Shown: one piece after another, positions 47,966 to 56,653 of the stretch
Numbering within the stretch: position 1 is the stretch's first letter
Layout of the letters: the number at the start of each line of letters is the position of its first letter
DNA from: Labrys wisconsinensis
Lineage (GTDB): Bacteria; Pseudomonadota; Alphaproteobacteria; Rhizobiales; Labraceae
Assembly (NCBI RefSeq): GCF_030814995.1
Contig: NZ_JAUSVX010000016.1
Span: forward strand, 157,793-221,792
Direction of reading: 5' to 3'
Length of the DNA stretch: 64,000 bases
Made by a program: the position numbers and the translations under genes
The notes under the pieces: generated by a model
Told to the model about the DNA's origin: nothing
Seen by the model: only the letters and a program-made list of their open reading frames with translations
Databases searched by the model: none

Positions 47966-49774
47966 TCAGCGCTTCAGGATCTGGTAGCGTGCCTCGTCGA
48001 GCCGGCTCGCCAGGCTCGCGGGGCTTGCCGGGCTCGCCGGGCTCGTGGGGCTCGCCGGGCCGGCGAGCGCCGTCTCGCGCGGCGGCGCGGCGGGAGGCGC
48101 CGGCTCCTCCGGGCGTGTCCGTGGACCGAGGGCGACGCCGCGCCAGCGCTCCACCACGGCGCGGACGAAATCGGCGGTGGACGCAGCGGCGGCGCCGGCC
48201 GGCGGCCGGGCCACCGCCTCGCTGTGCGGCACCAGATGCGCCGGCAGGGTGCGGAAGGTGAGGCGCGCCGGCAGCGGCACGCCCTCGCCGAAGCCGACCA
48301 CCTCGCCGGTGCCGAGCGAGGGGACGAAATCGAGCAGGTTGGCGCCGGCATCGGAGACCGCCGAGCGCAGCAGCGCCTGGTCGCGGTCGTTGGTCATGCG
48401 CATGGCGAAGAGCGTGCTGCACTGGGAGAGGATGGTCGGGTCCAGCTCCGCCGGGCGCTGCGTCACCAGCCCGAGATAGACGCCGTATTTGCGCCCCTCC
48501 TTGGCGATGCGCGCCAGCGCGCGCCGCGCCGGGCCGAAGCCGACGGCATGGTCGACCGAGGCGTAGCGATGCGCCTCCTCGCAGACGAAGAGCAGCGGCA
48601 GGGCCCCGTCGCTCCACAGGCCGAAGTCGAATGCCATGCGGCAGAGCACGCACACCACCGCGTCCATCACCTCGGCCGGCAGGCCGGCGAGCTGCATGAC
48701 CGAGACCGGCCGTCCGTCCGGCTCCAGCCGGAAGAGATGGCTGAGCAGGCTCGCCATGGTGTCGCCGCCGACATTGGCGTTCTCGAACATGAAGGCGTAG
48801 CGCGGATCGCTGCGGATCGCCTCGATGCGCGCCAGCAGCCGGTGGTAGTGCATGCGCGAGGCGCGGTTCTCCAGCTTGCCCATCCGTTCGTCGATCAGGG
48901 CGGCGAGGTCCTGCAGGAGGTAGGGCACCGGCGTGTCGACGGTGTAGCCGGTGACGCGCGGATCGGCCTTCTTGAGGCTCAGGCGGTCATTGGCCACCTT
49001 GTACTGGCCGTACATGCTCCTGGCGAGCGGGATGAGCTCGGCGAGGATGTCGACCTCGTCGGCGACGGCCGGCCGGCCGCCATAGACGATGTCGACCAGC
49101 TCCTCGAAGTTGAACAGCCAGAACGGCAGCCGCAGCGTCGCCGGCTTGACGATGCTGGCCCGCTCGCCGAAGCAGCGGCCATACTCGTTGTGACCGTCGA
49201 GCACGAACACCCTGAGATCCGGCCGGGCGGCGATCAGCTCGCCGATCAGCACGGCGACGCCGCTGGACTTGCCGACGCCGGTGGAGCCGAGCACGGCAAA
49301 ATGCTTGGTCAGCAGGCTGTCGACGTCGACATGGGCCTCGATCGACCGGTCCTGGTGGAGCTGGCCGATCCGGACGGTCGCCCGGGCCGAGGCCTTGTAG
49401 ATCAGCCGGAGCTCCTCGTTGCCGATCACCGCGGCATAGTCGCCGATGCCGGGATATTCGGCGACGCCGCGCTGGAAGGTGAAGCGGCCGGCCTCGTCGC
49501 GCCGGATCTCGCCCATCAGGTCAACATTGGCCAGGGCGCCGTGGACGCCGGTGCCGTCCCCGTGGGCCAGAACCTCGGTGATCATGCCGATCAGGCGGTG
49601 GCGGCCGGCCTGGATCGCCAGGAAGCGGCCGACCGTGGCGCGCCCCTCCTCCGTCGGCCAGGGCGCCGGCATGCCGACCTGGGCCTTCGAGCCCTGGACC
49701 GACAGCACCCGGCCGCCGATCCCGGTATCCGGCAACTTGCGCAGAACGGAGCTGTCCAAACTCGGTGTGATCAC
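47966..49774 (-). CDS. HerA-like (DUF87) ATPase
   Basis: A 602-residue ATPase of the FtsK-HerA superfamily. Residues ~1-130 are the HAS-barrel-like N-domain (LPDTGIGGRVLSVQGSKAQV). Walker A is VLGSTGVGKSSG (163-170) and Walker B ALPLLFVCEEAHRY; GPARRALARIAKEGRKYGVY with LGLVTQRPAELDPTILSQCS supply sensor and arginine-finger elements. The tail (~560-590) has tandem ASP units. HerA proteins form hexamers that pump DNA, usually with the NurA nuclease or, in defence systems, other nucleases; no NurA is adjacent. Start is GTG 49774. It is divergent from the BTAD regulator. Confidence 0.88.
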   Translation of the reverse strand: MITPSLDSSVLRKLPDTGIGGRVLSVQGSKAQVGMPAPWPTEEGRATVGRFLAIQAGRHRLIGMITEVLAHGDGTGVHGALANVDLMGEIRRDEAGRFTFQRGVAEYPGIGDYAAVIGNEELRLIYKASARATVRIGQLHQDRSIEAHVDVDSLLTKHFAVLGSTGVGKSSGVAVLIGELIAARPDLRVFVLDGHNEYGRCFGERASIVKPATLRLPFWLFNFEELVDIVYGGRPAVADEVDILAELIPLARSMYGQYKVANDRLSLKKADPRVTGYTVDTPVPYLLQDLAALIDERMGKLENRASRMHYHRLLARIEAIRSDPRYAFMFENANVGGDTMASLLSHLFRLEPDGRPVSVMQLAGLPAEVMDAVVCVLCRMAFDFGLWSDGALPLLFVCEEAHRYASVDHAVGFGPARRALARIAKEGRKYGVYLGLVTQRPAELDPTILSQCSTLFAMRMTNDRDQALLRSAVSDAGANLLDFVPSLGTGEVVGFGEGVPLPARLTFRTLPAHLVPHSEAVARPPAGAAAASTADFVRAVVERWRGVALGPRTRPEEPAPPAAPPRETALAGPASPTSPASPASPASLASRLDEARYQILKR

Positions 49775-50063
49775 GGGCGCACCCTGGCTGTCGACGACTC
49801 CATGGGAGCATCACGCCAGACTGTCCTTTCCAAACCTCCCCCTACGCCATGTCGATCTGCGAACGCGCTTAACGTCGCCTTAACACGGCCATGCGCAGCT
49901 GGCTCGACGGCCCGAACTCCGCCGCGGACGCCCGGCGGCATCCGGGCCTTGCGACCGTGCGGCGATGCGGCATTTGCGCCGGAATTGTGGCAAGGGTATC
50001 GTCATACCGAACACCGCGGCCGCGGCGAATCATCGTCGGCCGCCGCAATCGGAAGAAGGGTCC

Positions 50064-52013
50064 ATGGCGCCAAGGCTCGTCCTCCTGGGATCGCCGCAAT
50101 TGCTGGATCGCGAAGGCAGGACCGTGGCCTTTCCGAGCAAAGGCTTCCTGCTGATCGGCTATCTCCTCCTGATGCGCGAGGAATACCGGGCGCCGCGCAC
50201 GGCGATCGCCAATTTCCTCTGGGAGGACGCGGCGGCGGCGAGCGCGGCGCTGAATCTCCGCCAGCTGATCTCCCGCCTGACCCAGCGCCAGAACGAGCTG
50301 GGGCTGACGCTGTTCCACCTCGAGGCCGGGCACATCCGCCTCGATCCGGCCGGCGTCGAGATCGACCTCCTGCAGTTCCAGCGCTGCATCGCCGAGACGC
50401 AGCAGCCCGACATCGCAGCCCTCTCCCATCTCTATGGCGGCGACTTCCTGTCCGGCCTCGACATCACCGGCTCGGAATGCCGCGACCAGATCGAGCTGCA
50501 CAGGAGCCGTCTGCGCTTCCTCTTCGTCGACGCCCTGGGTGCGCTGATGGATCCGGCGCAGACCAGCTTGTCGCCGGCGCGCCTGGTGACGATCGCCTAT
50601 CGGCTGCTCGACCTCGATCCCTATCACGAGCGGGCGTGCCGCACGCTGATGCGCCTGCTCCACGCCAACGGCCAGCATTCGCTCGCCCGCGACGCCTATA
50701 CCCGCTTCAAGCTGCGGCTGAAGGCGGAGCTCGACGTCGAGCCGGAGGCGGCGACCCGGGAGCTGGCGGCGCGCCTGTTCGAGCCCGTGGCGCGGCCGCG
50801 CATCCATGAGCCGGACGTCCGCCCCGTCGACGCGCCGGCCCTGCCGCCATCGGTCGCGCCGCTGCCGCGGATCACCATGCTGCCGCCGGTGGGCGGGGGC
50901 CAGGACCCGGAGCTCGGCGAGATTCTCCGCGGCCTGGTCGACGAGATGACGATCGAGCTGTGCAGGCAGAAGGCGCTGGCGGTGGTCGCGCCGCACACCG
51001 CCGCCCTGATCGGGCAGAGCGAGGACCCCCAGGCGTTCCTCACCCGCTTTCGCGTCAGCTATGTCGTGGATTGCCGGGTCGAGAGGCGGCTCGGGGATTC
51101 CGTCCTGTTCGTGCAGCTCTACCGCACCGAGGGCCGGGAGCTGGTCTGGGCCGAGCAGTTCCGCTTCGACCGCCAGACCATCGTCGGCCACTATCATGCG
51201 CTGGCTTCCAGGATCGTGCCCTCCCTCGTCGCCGGCGTCCAGAATTTCGAGATCGCCAGCAGCAAGACGCGGGCCCATCCCGGCGCCTACGTGCACTGCG
51301 TGCTCGGCCTGCGGCAGCTGACGCTGGACCTGCCGAGCGTGCGGCGGGCGCGCAAGGCCTTTCGCGCGGCGCTCGAGGAAGTTCCGGACTTCGCGCTGGC
51401 GGTCAGCGGCCTCGCCCGCTCCTATCAGCTGGAATGGCTGCTGCTGGCCCGCCGCGACCCGACGCTGCTGGAGGAATCGATCCGCCTCGCCCAGCGCGCC
51501 GTCGCCCTCGACCCGGACGACGCCCGCGGGCATCGCGAGCTCGGCGTCGCCCGCCTCTACGCCCAGCGCTTCGACGACAGCCTGGCGGATCTGGCGCTGG
51601 CCGAGCGGGCGAACGCGCAATATGCCGATCTGCTGGTGGACCACGGCGACGCGCTGACCCATGCCGGCGACCCCGCTCTCGGGCTGCGCAAGCTGGAGCA
51701 CGCGATCGAGCTCAACCCGCTCCCGCCGGACGCCTATTGGTGGGTGGCGGGCGGCGCCCAATACCTGCTCGGCCGATACCAGGACGCGGTCGAGAGCGTG
51801 CGCTCCATGCGCAACCCCGCCGCTGCCAACCGCCTGCTCGCCGCATCGCTCGCCATGCTCGGCGAGAAAGCCGAAGCGCGGCGGGTCGTGCGCCTGGTCA
51901 AGGAGGAGCATCCCGATTTCCGGATCGCGAACTGGCTTGCGATGGTGCCCTTCCGCGACCCGCAAGGCCGCCAGCACTACGAAGACGGCCTGCGGGCGGC
52001 GGGCTTCCAGTGA
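50064..52013 (+). CDS. BTAD-domain transcriptional regulator with TPR repeats
   Basis: A 649-residue cytosolic protein. Residues ~1-85 are an OmpR-type winged helix (LLGSPQLLDREGRTVAFPSK, then ALNLRQLISRLTQRQ). Residues ~90-240 are the bacterial transcriptional activation domain (LLDLDPYHERACRTLMRLLH, RFKLRLKAELDVEPEAATRE). A TolB-like domain follows (~265-400), then TPR helices (~420-640, ALDPDDARGHRELGVARLYA). This is the SARP/CadC-adenylate-cyclase-like layout. GGAAGAAGGG precedes ATG 50064. It may control the genes that follow on the same strand. Confidence 0.85.
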   Translation: MAPRLVLLGSPQLLDREGRTVAFPSKGFLLIGYLLLMREEYRAPRTAIANFLWEDAAAASAALNLRQLISRLTQRQNELGLTLFHLEAGHIRLDPAGVEIDLLQFQRCIAETQQPDIAALSHLYGGDFLSGLDITGSECRDQIELHRSRLRFLFVDALGALMDPAQTSLSPARLVTIAYRLLDLDPYHERACRTLMRLLHANGQHSLARDAYTRFKLRLKAELDVEPEAATRELAARLFEPVARPRIHEPDVRPVDAPALPPSVAPLPRITMLPPVGGGQDPELGEILRGLVDEMTIELCRQKALAVVAPHTAALIGQSEDPQAFLTRFRVSYVVDCRVERRLGDSVLFVQLYRTEGRELVWAEQFRFDRQTIVGHYHALASRIVPSLVAGVQNFEIASSKTRAHPGAYVHCVLGLRQLTLDLPSVRRARKAFRAALEEVPDFALAVSGLARSYQLEWLLLARRDPTLLEESIRLAQRAVALDPDDARGHRELGVARLYAQRFDDSLADLALAERANAQYADLLVDHGDALTHAGDPALGLRKLEHAIELNPLPPDAYWWVAGGAQYLLGRYQDAVESVRSMRNPAAANRLLAASLAMLGEKAEARRVVRLVKEEHPDFRIANWLAMVPFRDPQGRQHYEDGLRAAGFQ

Positions 52014-52155
52014 GCCAGGCCCGGAGCGCGCGCCCGGCGGCAGAGACGGGAGCCGTCCGGCCGGTCACGTTCGTATAACGCCCGCCGTGCTGTTCTCGTA
52101 TCCGGCAGCTCCCGCCTTCCGGCGGAGCCCGCGACACGCATGCACGAGCCCAGCG

Positions 52156-52422
52156 ATGAAGACTGCCTCCGCCCAGCATCTGGCCGATCTCGACCGCGAC
52201 GACGACACGGACGCCGACGAGTATCGCCTGGCCGGCCTCGCCCGGCTGGCCGAATATGCCTATCACGACGCGGTCGACCTGAAGGCCGACACGCCCGCCT
52301 ACTGCCTCAGGGTGGCGATCACCGCCATCGTCGAGGAGATGGCCGGCCGCGGCTTCGATCTCGACCGGCACAAGCTCGGACAATGGGCCGCCGGCGGCCG
52401 GGCCCATCGCGACGTGCACTGA
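52156..52422 (+). CDS. 88-residue protein of unknown function
   Basis: A small acidic protein (HLADLDRDDDTDADEYRLAG, AEYAYHDAVDLKADTPAYCL, RVAITAIVEEMAGRGFDLDR). It has no signal or membrane segment, and I do not recognise a family. It sits 16 bases before the HTH-Cas3-like gene on the same strand, so the two are probably co-transcribed. Confidence 0.6.
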   Translation: MKTASAQHLADLDRDDDTDADEYRLAGLARLAEYAYHDAVDLKADTPAYCLRVAITAIVEEMAGRGFDLDRHKLGQWAAGGRAHRDVH

Positions 52423-52438
52423 GAGGCCGCCGGCGGTC

Positions 52439-55144
52439 ATGACGGTCGTCCCCTCCGCCATCGACACCTCTGCCATCGACGCCTATGTCGGGGGCAAGGT
52501 CGGCGCGGCGCGCATCGCCCGCGGACTGTCCCAGACGGCCCTGGGCGATGCCATCGGCCTCTCCTTCCAGCAGATCCAGAGCTGCGAGAAGGGGGCGCTC
52601 CATATCGGCGCCGACCGCCTGTGCGAGATCGCCAAGGTGCTGGGCGTGCCGGTCACCTCCTTCTTCGAAGGCGCGCCGCACGGCGAGGCGGCGGCCGCGG
52701 CCGCCGCGACCGGCACCGCGCTGGACCTCGAGATCCTGCGCCACCTCAGCCGGGCGCCGGACGAGGTGGTCAAGCAGGCCGTCCTGCGCCTGATTCGCAC
52801 GGCGCCGGCCGGCCGGGCCGGCGAGGCGGCTCCGCACGAGCCGCGGAGCGCGCGTCCCCGCCGGTCCGACCAGGCCACGCCCGGGCGGCGGCGGATGCGC
52901 GGGCGACATTTCGCCCATGCCGCCGTGGACCGCGACCCGGCGCAATGGCAGAATCTCGCCGCGCATCTGCGGGCGGTGTCGGCGCTCGCCGCCGTGCGCG
53001 CCGAGCCGTTCGGCGCCGGCCGGCTGGCGGCGCTCGCCGGCCTGCTGCACGACCTCGGCAAGTACGGCAAGGCCTTTCAGACCCATCTGCTGGAGGGAGG
53101 CGCCGCCCCCGACCACGTCTCGGCCGGCGTGCAGGAGGTGCTGCGCCTGGCCGCGGAAGGGCCGGACGGCTTTGCCGTCCAGCTCGCCGCCTTCTGCATC
53201 GCCGGGCATCATGACGGCCTGCCGGATCGCGACGGCCATCCCGGTTCGCTCGCCGAGCTCTGCGTGACCGCGGCGCCGCCGCTCGCGCCGGGCTGGCGCA
53301 GCGAGATCGCTCCCGATGCCGCCAATCTGTTCCCGCACGGCTTCAGATGGCACGATCGGGCCTTCCTGCCCTTCCAGCTCGCCATGCTCGGCCGCATGGT
53401 GTTCTCCTGCCTGGTCGACGCCGACATCGTCGATGCCGAGCAAGTCCGCGCCACGGCGCGCGGCGAGGCGGCCGATCCCGGCGCTCCCGGGCTGCCGGAC
53501 GTCGCCGAGGCGCTGGCGGCCAGCCTCGACGCCCATGTGGCGGATGGCCTGCCCAACGCCGAGGAGAGCTCTGCCGGACGCCTGCCGGACGCGATCGCCG
53601 GCGCGCGCGCCGCCGCGGCGCGGCCGCGCGGGGTGTTCAGCCTGACGGCGCCGGCCGGCACGTCGCGGACGCTCGCGGCACTCGGCTTCGCCCTCGACCA
53701 TGCCCGGCACCACGGCATGGCGCGGATCGTCCATGCCGCGCCGGCCGCCCTTGACGGCACCGCTGCGCTGCTGCGGACCGTGCTCGGCGAAGAGGTCGTG
53801 CTCGAGCATGCGATGACGATCGAGGCGGAGCGGCCGGCCGCGGCCGACACGCGCGGCCTCGTCATGGAGGACTGGGCGGCGCCGGTGGTGGCCACCAGCC
53901 ATGCCGAGCTGTTCGAGAGCCTGTTCGCCGCCAGCCCGGCACGGTGCCGCCGGCTGCATCGGTTGGCCGGGACCGTCATCCTCCTGGAGGAGCCCCAGGC
54001 CATCGCCCTGCCGGTGCTGCGGGCCTGCGTCGCCGCGCTCGAGGAGCTGACGCTCAACTATGGCTGCACGGTCGTGCTGTGCGCCGGCGTGCCGCCGGCC
54101 CTGGCGGCGCCCCGCCTCGCCGGTGGCCTGCAGATCGGCCTCGACCGCAGCCTGGCGCCGCCGCCCGCCACGCCGGCGCCGCATGCGATGCTGCGGCTGC
54201 AGCCGGGCGCGACGCGGACCGACAACCTCCTCGCGGCGCTGGCGACGGCGCCGCAGGCGCTGGTGGTGGTCAACGGCCGCCGCCAGGCGCAGGCGCTCTA
54301 CCATGCCGGGCGCGCGGCGGGGCTCGAGGGCCTGCTGCATCTCAGCGCCGGGCAGGTCGCCGCCGACCGGCAGCGCACGCTCGCCAAGGCCCGCCGGGAG
54401 CTCGCCGCCGGCCGGCCGTGCCGCCTGGTGGCGACCTGCCTCGTCGAGATGGCGGGCGCGCTCGATTTCCCGCTGGTCTGGCGGGCCGAAGCCGGCCTCG
54501 ACCGCCTTCTCCAGGCGACCGCGCTGTGCAACCGCGACGGCCGGCGGCCGGCGCGCGCGAGCCTCGTCACCGTGTTCCGGCCGGCCGGCACGGGCGCGCC
54601 GCCGGAGCTGGAGCCCTTCGTCGAGGCGATGCGCCAGGTCGCGCGCCGGCACGAGGACCTGCTCTCCCCCGAGGCGATGGCCGCCTATCTCGACGAGGCC
54701 TATGGACGGCGCGAGGAGGCGGAGCTCGACCGCATCGTGCTGCGGCAGGCCGGCGCCGCGGACCGGCGGGCCTCGGTGCTCGGCTGCTTCACCATCAGCA
54801 CCGGGCAGACCCGGTTCGCCTATCGCAGCGTGGCGGACGCCTTCCGCCTCGACGAAGGCGGGCTGGAGCCGGTCATCGTCGCCGCCGAGGAGAGGGCGCA
54901 GCACGTGCTGGCGGCGCTGGCCGGCGGCCGGCTGCAGCCCGGCGAGGCGGCGCGCGCGCTGCAGCCGCACCTGGTGGCGGTGCCGGCGGCGGCCCGGCGC
55001 CGGCTGGTCGAGAGCGGCCATGTCGCCTTCGTCGATCCGGCCCGGCAGTTCGCGGTGCTGCGCGACGACAGCCTCTATTGCCCGCGCGAGGGGCTGCTGT
55101 GGTGGCAGGCGGACGGCCAGGACGGCGCGGACGTGCTGGCGTGA
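52439..55144 (+). CDS. Xre HTH - Cas3-like HD nuclease - degenerate helicase fusion
   Basis: A 901-residue protein. Residues ~14-78 are a rhizobial-type Xre domain (RIARGLSQTALGDAIGLSFQ, QIQSCEKGALHIGADRL). Residues ~156-335 are a Cas3-type HD domain with candidate metal ligands His160, His176, His204-Asp205 (GLLHDLGKYGKAFQ), His226 and His257-His258 (IAGHHDGLPD), plus LFSCLVDAD-like FSCLVDADIVDAE. Residues ~395-705 follow the type I-C-like Cas3 helicase, but every motor motif is lost: motif I APAGTSRT (no GKT), motif II LEEPQ (no DEAQ), motif III AGV (no TAT), motif VI LLQATALCNRDG (no GR). So it is a likely DNA-binding HD nuclease without ATPase. No CRISPR or other cas gene is near. Confidence 0.85.
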   Translation: MTVVPSAIDTSAIDAYVGGKVGAARIARGLSQTALGDAIGLSFQQIQSCEKGALHIGADRLCEIAKVLGVPVTSFFEGAPHGEAAAAAAATGTALDLEILRHLSRAPDEVVKQAVLRLIRTAPAGRAGEAAPHEPRSARPRRSDQATPGRRRMRGRHFAHAAVDRDPAQWQNLAAHLRAVSALAAVRAEPFGAGRLAALAGLLHDLGKYGKAFQTHLLEGGAAPDHVSAGVQEVLRLAAEGPDGFAVQLAAFCIAGHHDGLPDRDGHPGSLAELCVTAAPPLAPGWRSEIAPDAANLFPHGFRWHDRAFLPFQLAMLGRMVFSCLVDADIVDAEQVRATARGEAADPGAPGLPDVAEALAASLDAHVADGLPNAEESSAGRLPDAIAGARAAAARPRGVFSLTAPAGTSRTLAALGFALDHARHHGMARIVHAAPAALDGTAALLRTVLGEEVVLEHAMTIEAERPAAADTRGLVMEDWAAPVVATSHAELFESLFAASPARCRRLHRLAGTVILLEEPQAIALPVLRACVAALEELTLNYGCTVVLCAGVPPALAAPRLAGGLQIGLDRSLAPPPATPAPHAMLRLQPGATRTDNLLAALATAPQALVVVNGRRQAQALYHAGRAAGLEGLLHLSAGQVAADRQRTLAKARRELAAGRPCRLVATCLVEMAGALDFPLVWRAEAGLDRLLQATALCNRDGRRPARASLVTVFRPAGTGAPPELEPFVEAMRQVARRHEDLLSPEAMAAYLDEAYGRREEAELDRIVLRQAGAADRRASVLGCFTISTGQTRFAYRSVADAFRLDEGGLEPVIVAAEERAQHVLAALAGGRLQPGEAARALQPHLVAVPAAARRRLVESGHVAFVDPARQFAVLRDDSLYCPREGLLWWQADGQDGADVLA

Positions 55145-55167
55145 GCTTCGGGCAGGCGATGCCCGCC

Positions 55168-55290
55168 TCAGATGTGGACGACGACGCCCTCCGGCGCGAG
55201 GTGCTGGACCCGCGTGAAGTCGTCGCGATCCGAAGCAAGCACCGGCAGGGCCGCAGCGGCGATCGACGATGCCTCTCGGGCTTGCGACGG
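55168..55290 (-). pseudogene. C-terminal remnant of a PIN-domain (VapC-like) toxin
   Basis: On the minus strand the frame ending at 55168 reads ASSIAAAALPVLASDRDDFT then RVQHLAPEGVVVHI. 'ASDRDDF.R...L' is the closing part of VapC-type PIN domains. A stop lies in frame just upstream and no start exists, so only the tail survives. Confidence 0.4.
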
Positions 55291-55315
55291 CGCAGGGCCT
55301 CACGCAGACCAAATA

Positions 55316-55654
55316 TCAAGCGTATGCTCTTTGCCCGGCACCCCGCGCGTCCGCTTCGGGAAGACCGCGACCGGATCCGGCTGGGCGAGGGACGCGAGCG
55401 CCGGAATGCCGAGTTCGGTCGGCGAGCCGACGCCGGTCTCGCGCCGCTTCGAGCAGGGCCGGCGGAGCGCGAAAGCTGACATGCTCCGCCCGGTCGCCGT
55501 CGAGGAGCTCCGCGACGCTGAAAGAGGTGGGACGAACAAAATTGATGCCGGTCACGATGGCGGCGGCATGCGCTGTCGCGGGCACGCCATAAACGACCAG
55601 AATTCCGGCAAGCCCCATGAGGAGGCCGGCGAAGGTCGTTCTGGGGCGGGTCAT
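55316..55654 (-). CDS. Hypothetical exported protein, possibly frameshifted
   Basis: From ATG 55654 (preceded by GGAGATGAAACC) the frame encodes a clear signal peptide (FAGLLMGLAGILVVYGVPAT, then AHAAA) and VTGINFVRPTSFSVAELLDG. After about residue 60 it turns Arg-rich, while another frame reads the more protein-like GVGSPTELGIPALASLAQPD. A frameshift near 55480 is likely. Family unknown. Confidence 0.4.
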   Translation of the reverse strand: MTRPRTTFAGLLMGLAGILVVYGVPATAHAAAIVTGINFVRPTSFSVAELLDGDRAEHVSFRAPPALLEAARDRRRLADRTRHSGARVPRPAGSGRGLPEADARGAGQRAYA

Positions 55655-56010
55655 GGTTTCATCTCCGCACCACTTGGCGGCTATTGAACGAGGTCGTAAC
55701 CGAGCAGCGTTTCCATCCGGCCTTTGCCTTCGCAATCCGGCCGATTGGAGGCGAAGTGTGACGCCTCGCGGTCCGGGCAGCCGCGTGAGCGTGGTGTGAT
55801 CGCGGCTCGGAAACAATCCGAGACGGCCCTTTGCCCAGCCGGTCAGCACGGTTTGACCGCTCGTCATCCAGCGGGCCGCGCCGACGCCCGATCGATTCAT
55901 GAGGCGCGTCGTCGCGGCCAAGCTGGCGGAAACCATCCTTTCTATATCGGAGGCAACCGCTTTATTACGAGCGTCAGCAAGTGTGCGAAACAGCTGGAAG
56001 AATAACCGAC
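55655..56010. other. Intergenic stretch, nothing recognised
   Basis: About 355 bases between the divergent exported-protein and CPT-like genes. No convincing ORF, RNA or repeat is seen. It must hold both promoters. Confidence 0.35.
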
Positions 56011-56544
56011 ATGCCTAATGGTCGTATCATTTTATTGAACGGCACCTCGAGTTCAGGGAAATCAACGCTCGCCAAGGCGCTCCGGGCGGCGTTGGTCGAA
56101 CCTTTTTGCTACTATGCTTCGGATCAACTCGCAGACGGCGGCTTTCGCGCCATCAAGCAAAAGGTGCTTGATGCCTGCCTCAGTGATGAACGCGCCAGGT
56201 TCTTTGACGGTTTTCACCGCTCAATCGTGTCCTTTGCCGAAGCAGGCAACGATATTCTCGTCGAGCACATCGTCGAGGAAGCAAGCTGGGCGCAGCAATT
56301 GCAGGCGTTGTTCGCGCCCTTGGACACCTTTTGGGTGGGCGTGCATGCCCCTCTCGCGGAGATGGAACGGCGCGAGCGCGAACGCGGAGATCGGACGATC
56401 GGCGAAGCCCTGTATCACCTGAAAACACATGACTATTGCCGCTACGACATTGAAGTCGACACCACGAAACCCAGCGATTCAGTCGTTTCGTCCATCATCG
56501 AGGCATGGCGGGCGCGGCCATCCGCTTCATGGCGTATATCGTAG
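56011..56544 (+). CDS. Chloramphenicol phosphotransferase-like P-loop kinase
   Basis: A 177-residue P-loop protein of the CPT family (PF07931). It starts with GRIILLNGTSSSGKSTLAKA (Walker A GTSSSGKS), then the catalytic-Asp region FCYYASDQLADGGF, NDILVEHIVEE, FWVGVHAPLAEMERRERERG and a C-terminal lid. Family members phosphorylate chloramphenicol; many homologues have other, unknown substrates, so resistance is not implied. ATG 56011 is chosen over an in-frame GTG at 55981. Its G+C is lower than that of its neighbours, which suggests acquisition. Confidence 0.8.
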   Translation: MPNGRIILLNGTSSSGKSTLAKALRAALVEPFCYYASDQLADGGFRAIKQKVLDACLSDERARFFDGFHRSIVSFAEAGNDILVEHIVEEASWAQQLQALFAPLDTFWVGVHAPLAEMERRERERGDRTIGEALYHLKTHDYCRYDIEVDTTKPSDSVVSSIIEAWRARPSASWRIS

Positions 56545-56653
56545 GCGTCCGCCGACGACCGCCTTCCGACGTACAGGCTGAGACTGCCGCCGACTTCAGA
56601 TTAATCGTCAGTTTCGCCGCCGGCCTTTGCTTGATCAAATTCGTCCACGCAGC

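Noticed and set aside
48000..48055. Tandem 9-base G+C repeats as a mobile or regulatory repeat
   Set aside because: They encode the ASP-unit tail of the HerA-like protein, so they are simple coding repeats.
46153..50063. A very long plus-strand open frame across the GGDEF-EAL and HerA-like genes
   Set aside because: It runs opposite to two well-supported genes, and the translation is low-complexity Arg/Gly/Gln-rich. Shadow of third-position G+C bias.
52439..55144. A CRISPR-Cas locus around the Cas3-like gene
   Set aside because: No direct-repeat array and no cas5, cas7, cas8, cas1 or cas2-like gene is visible on either side. The helicase motifs are destroyed, so it is not an ordinary type I effector.
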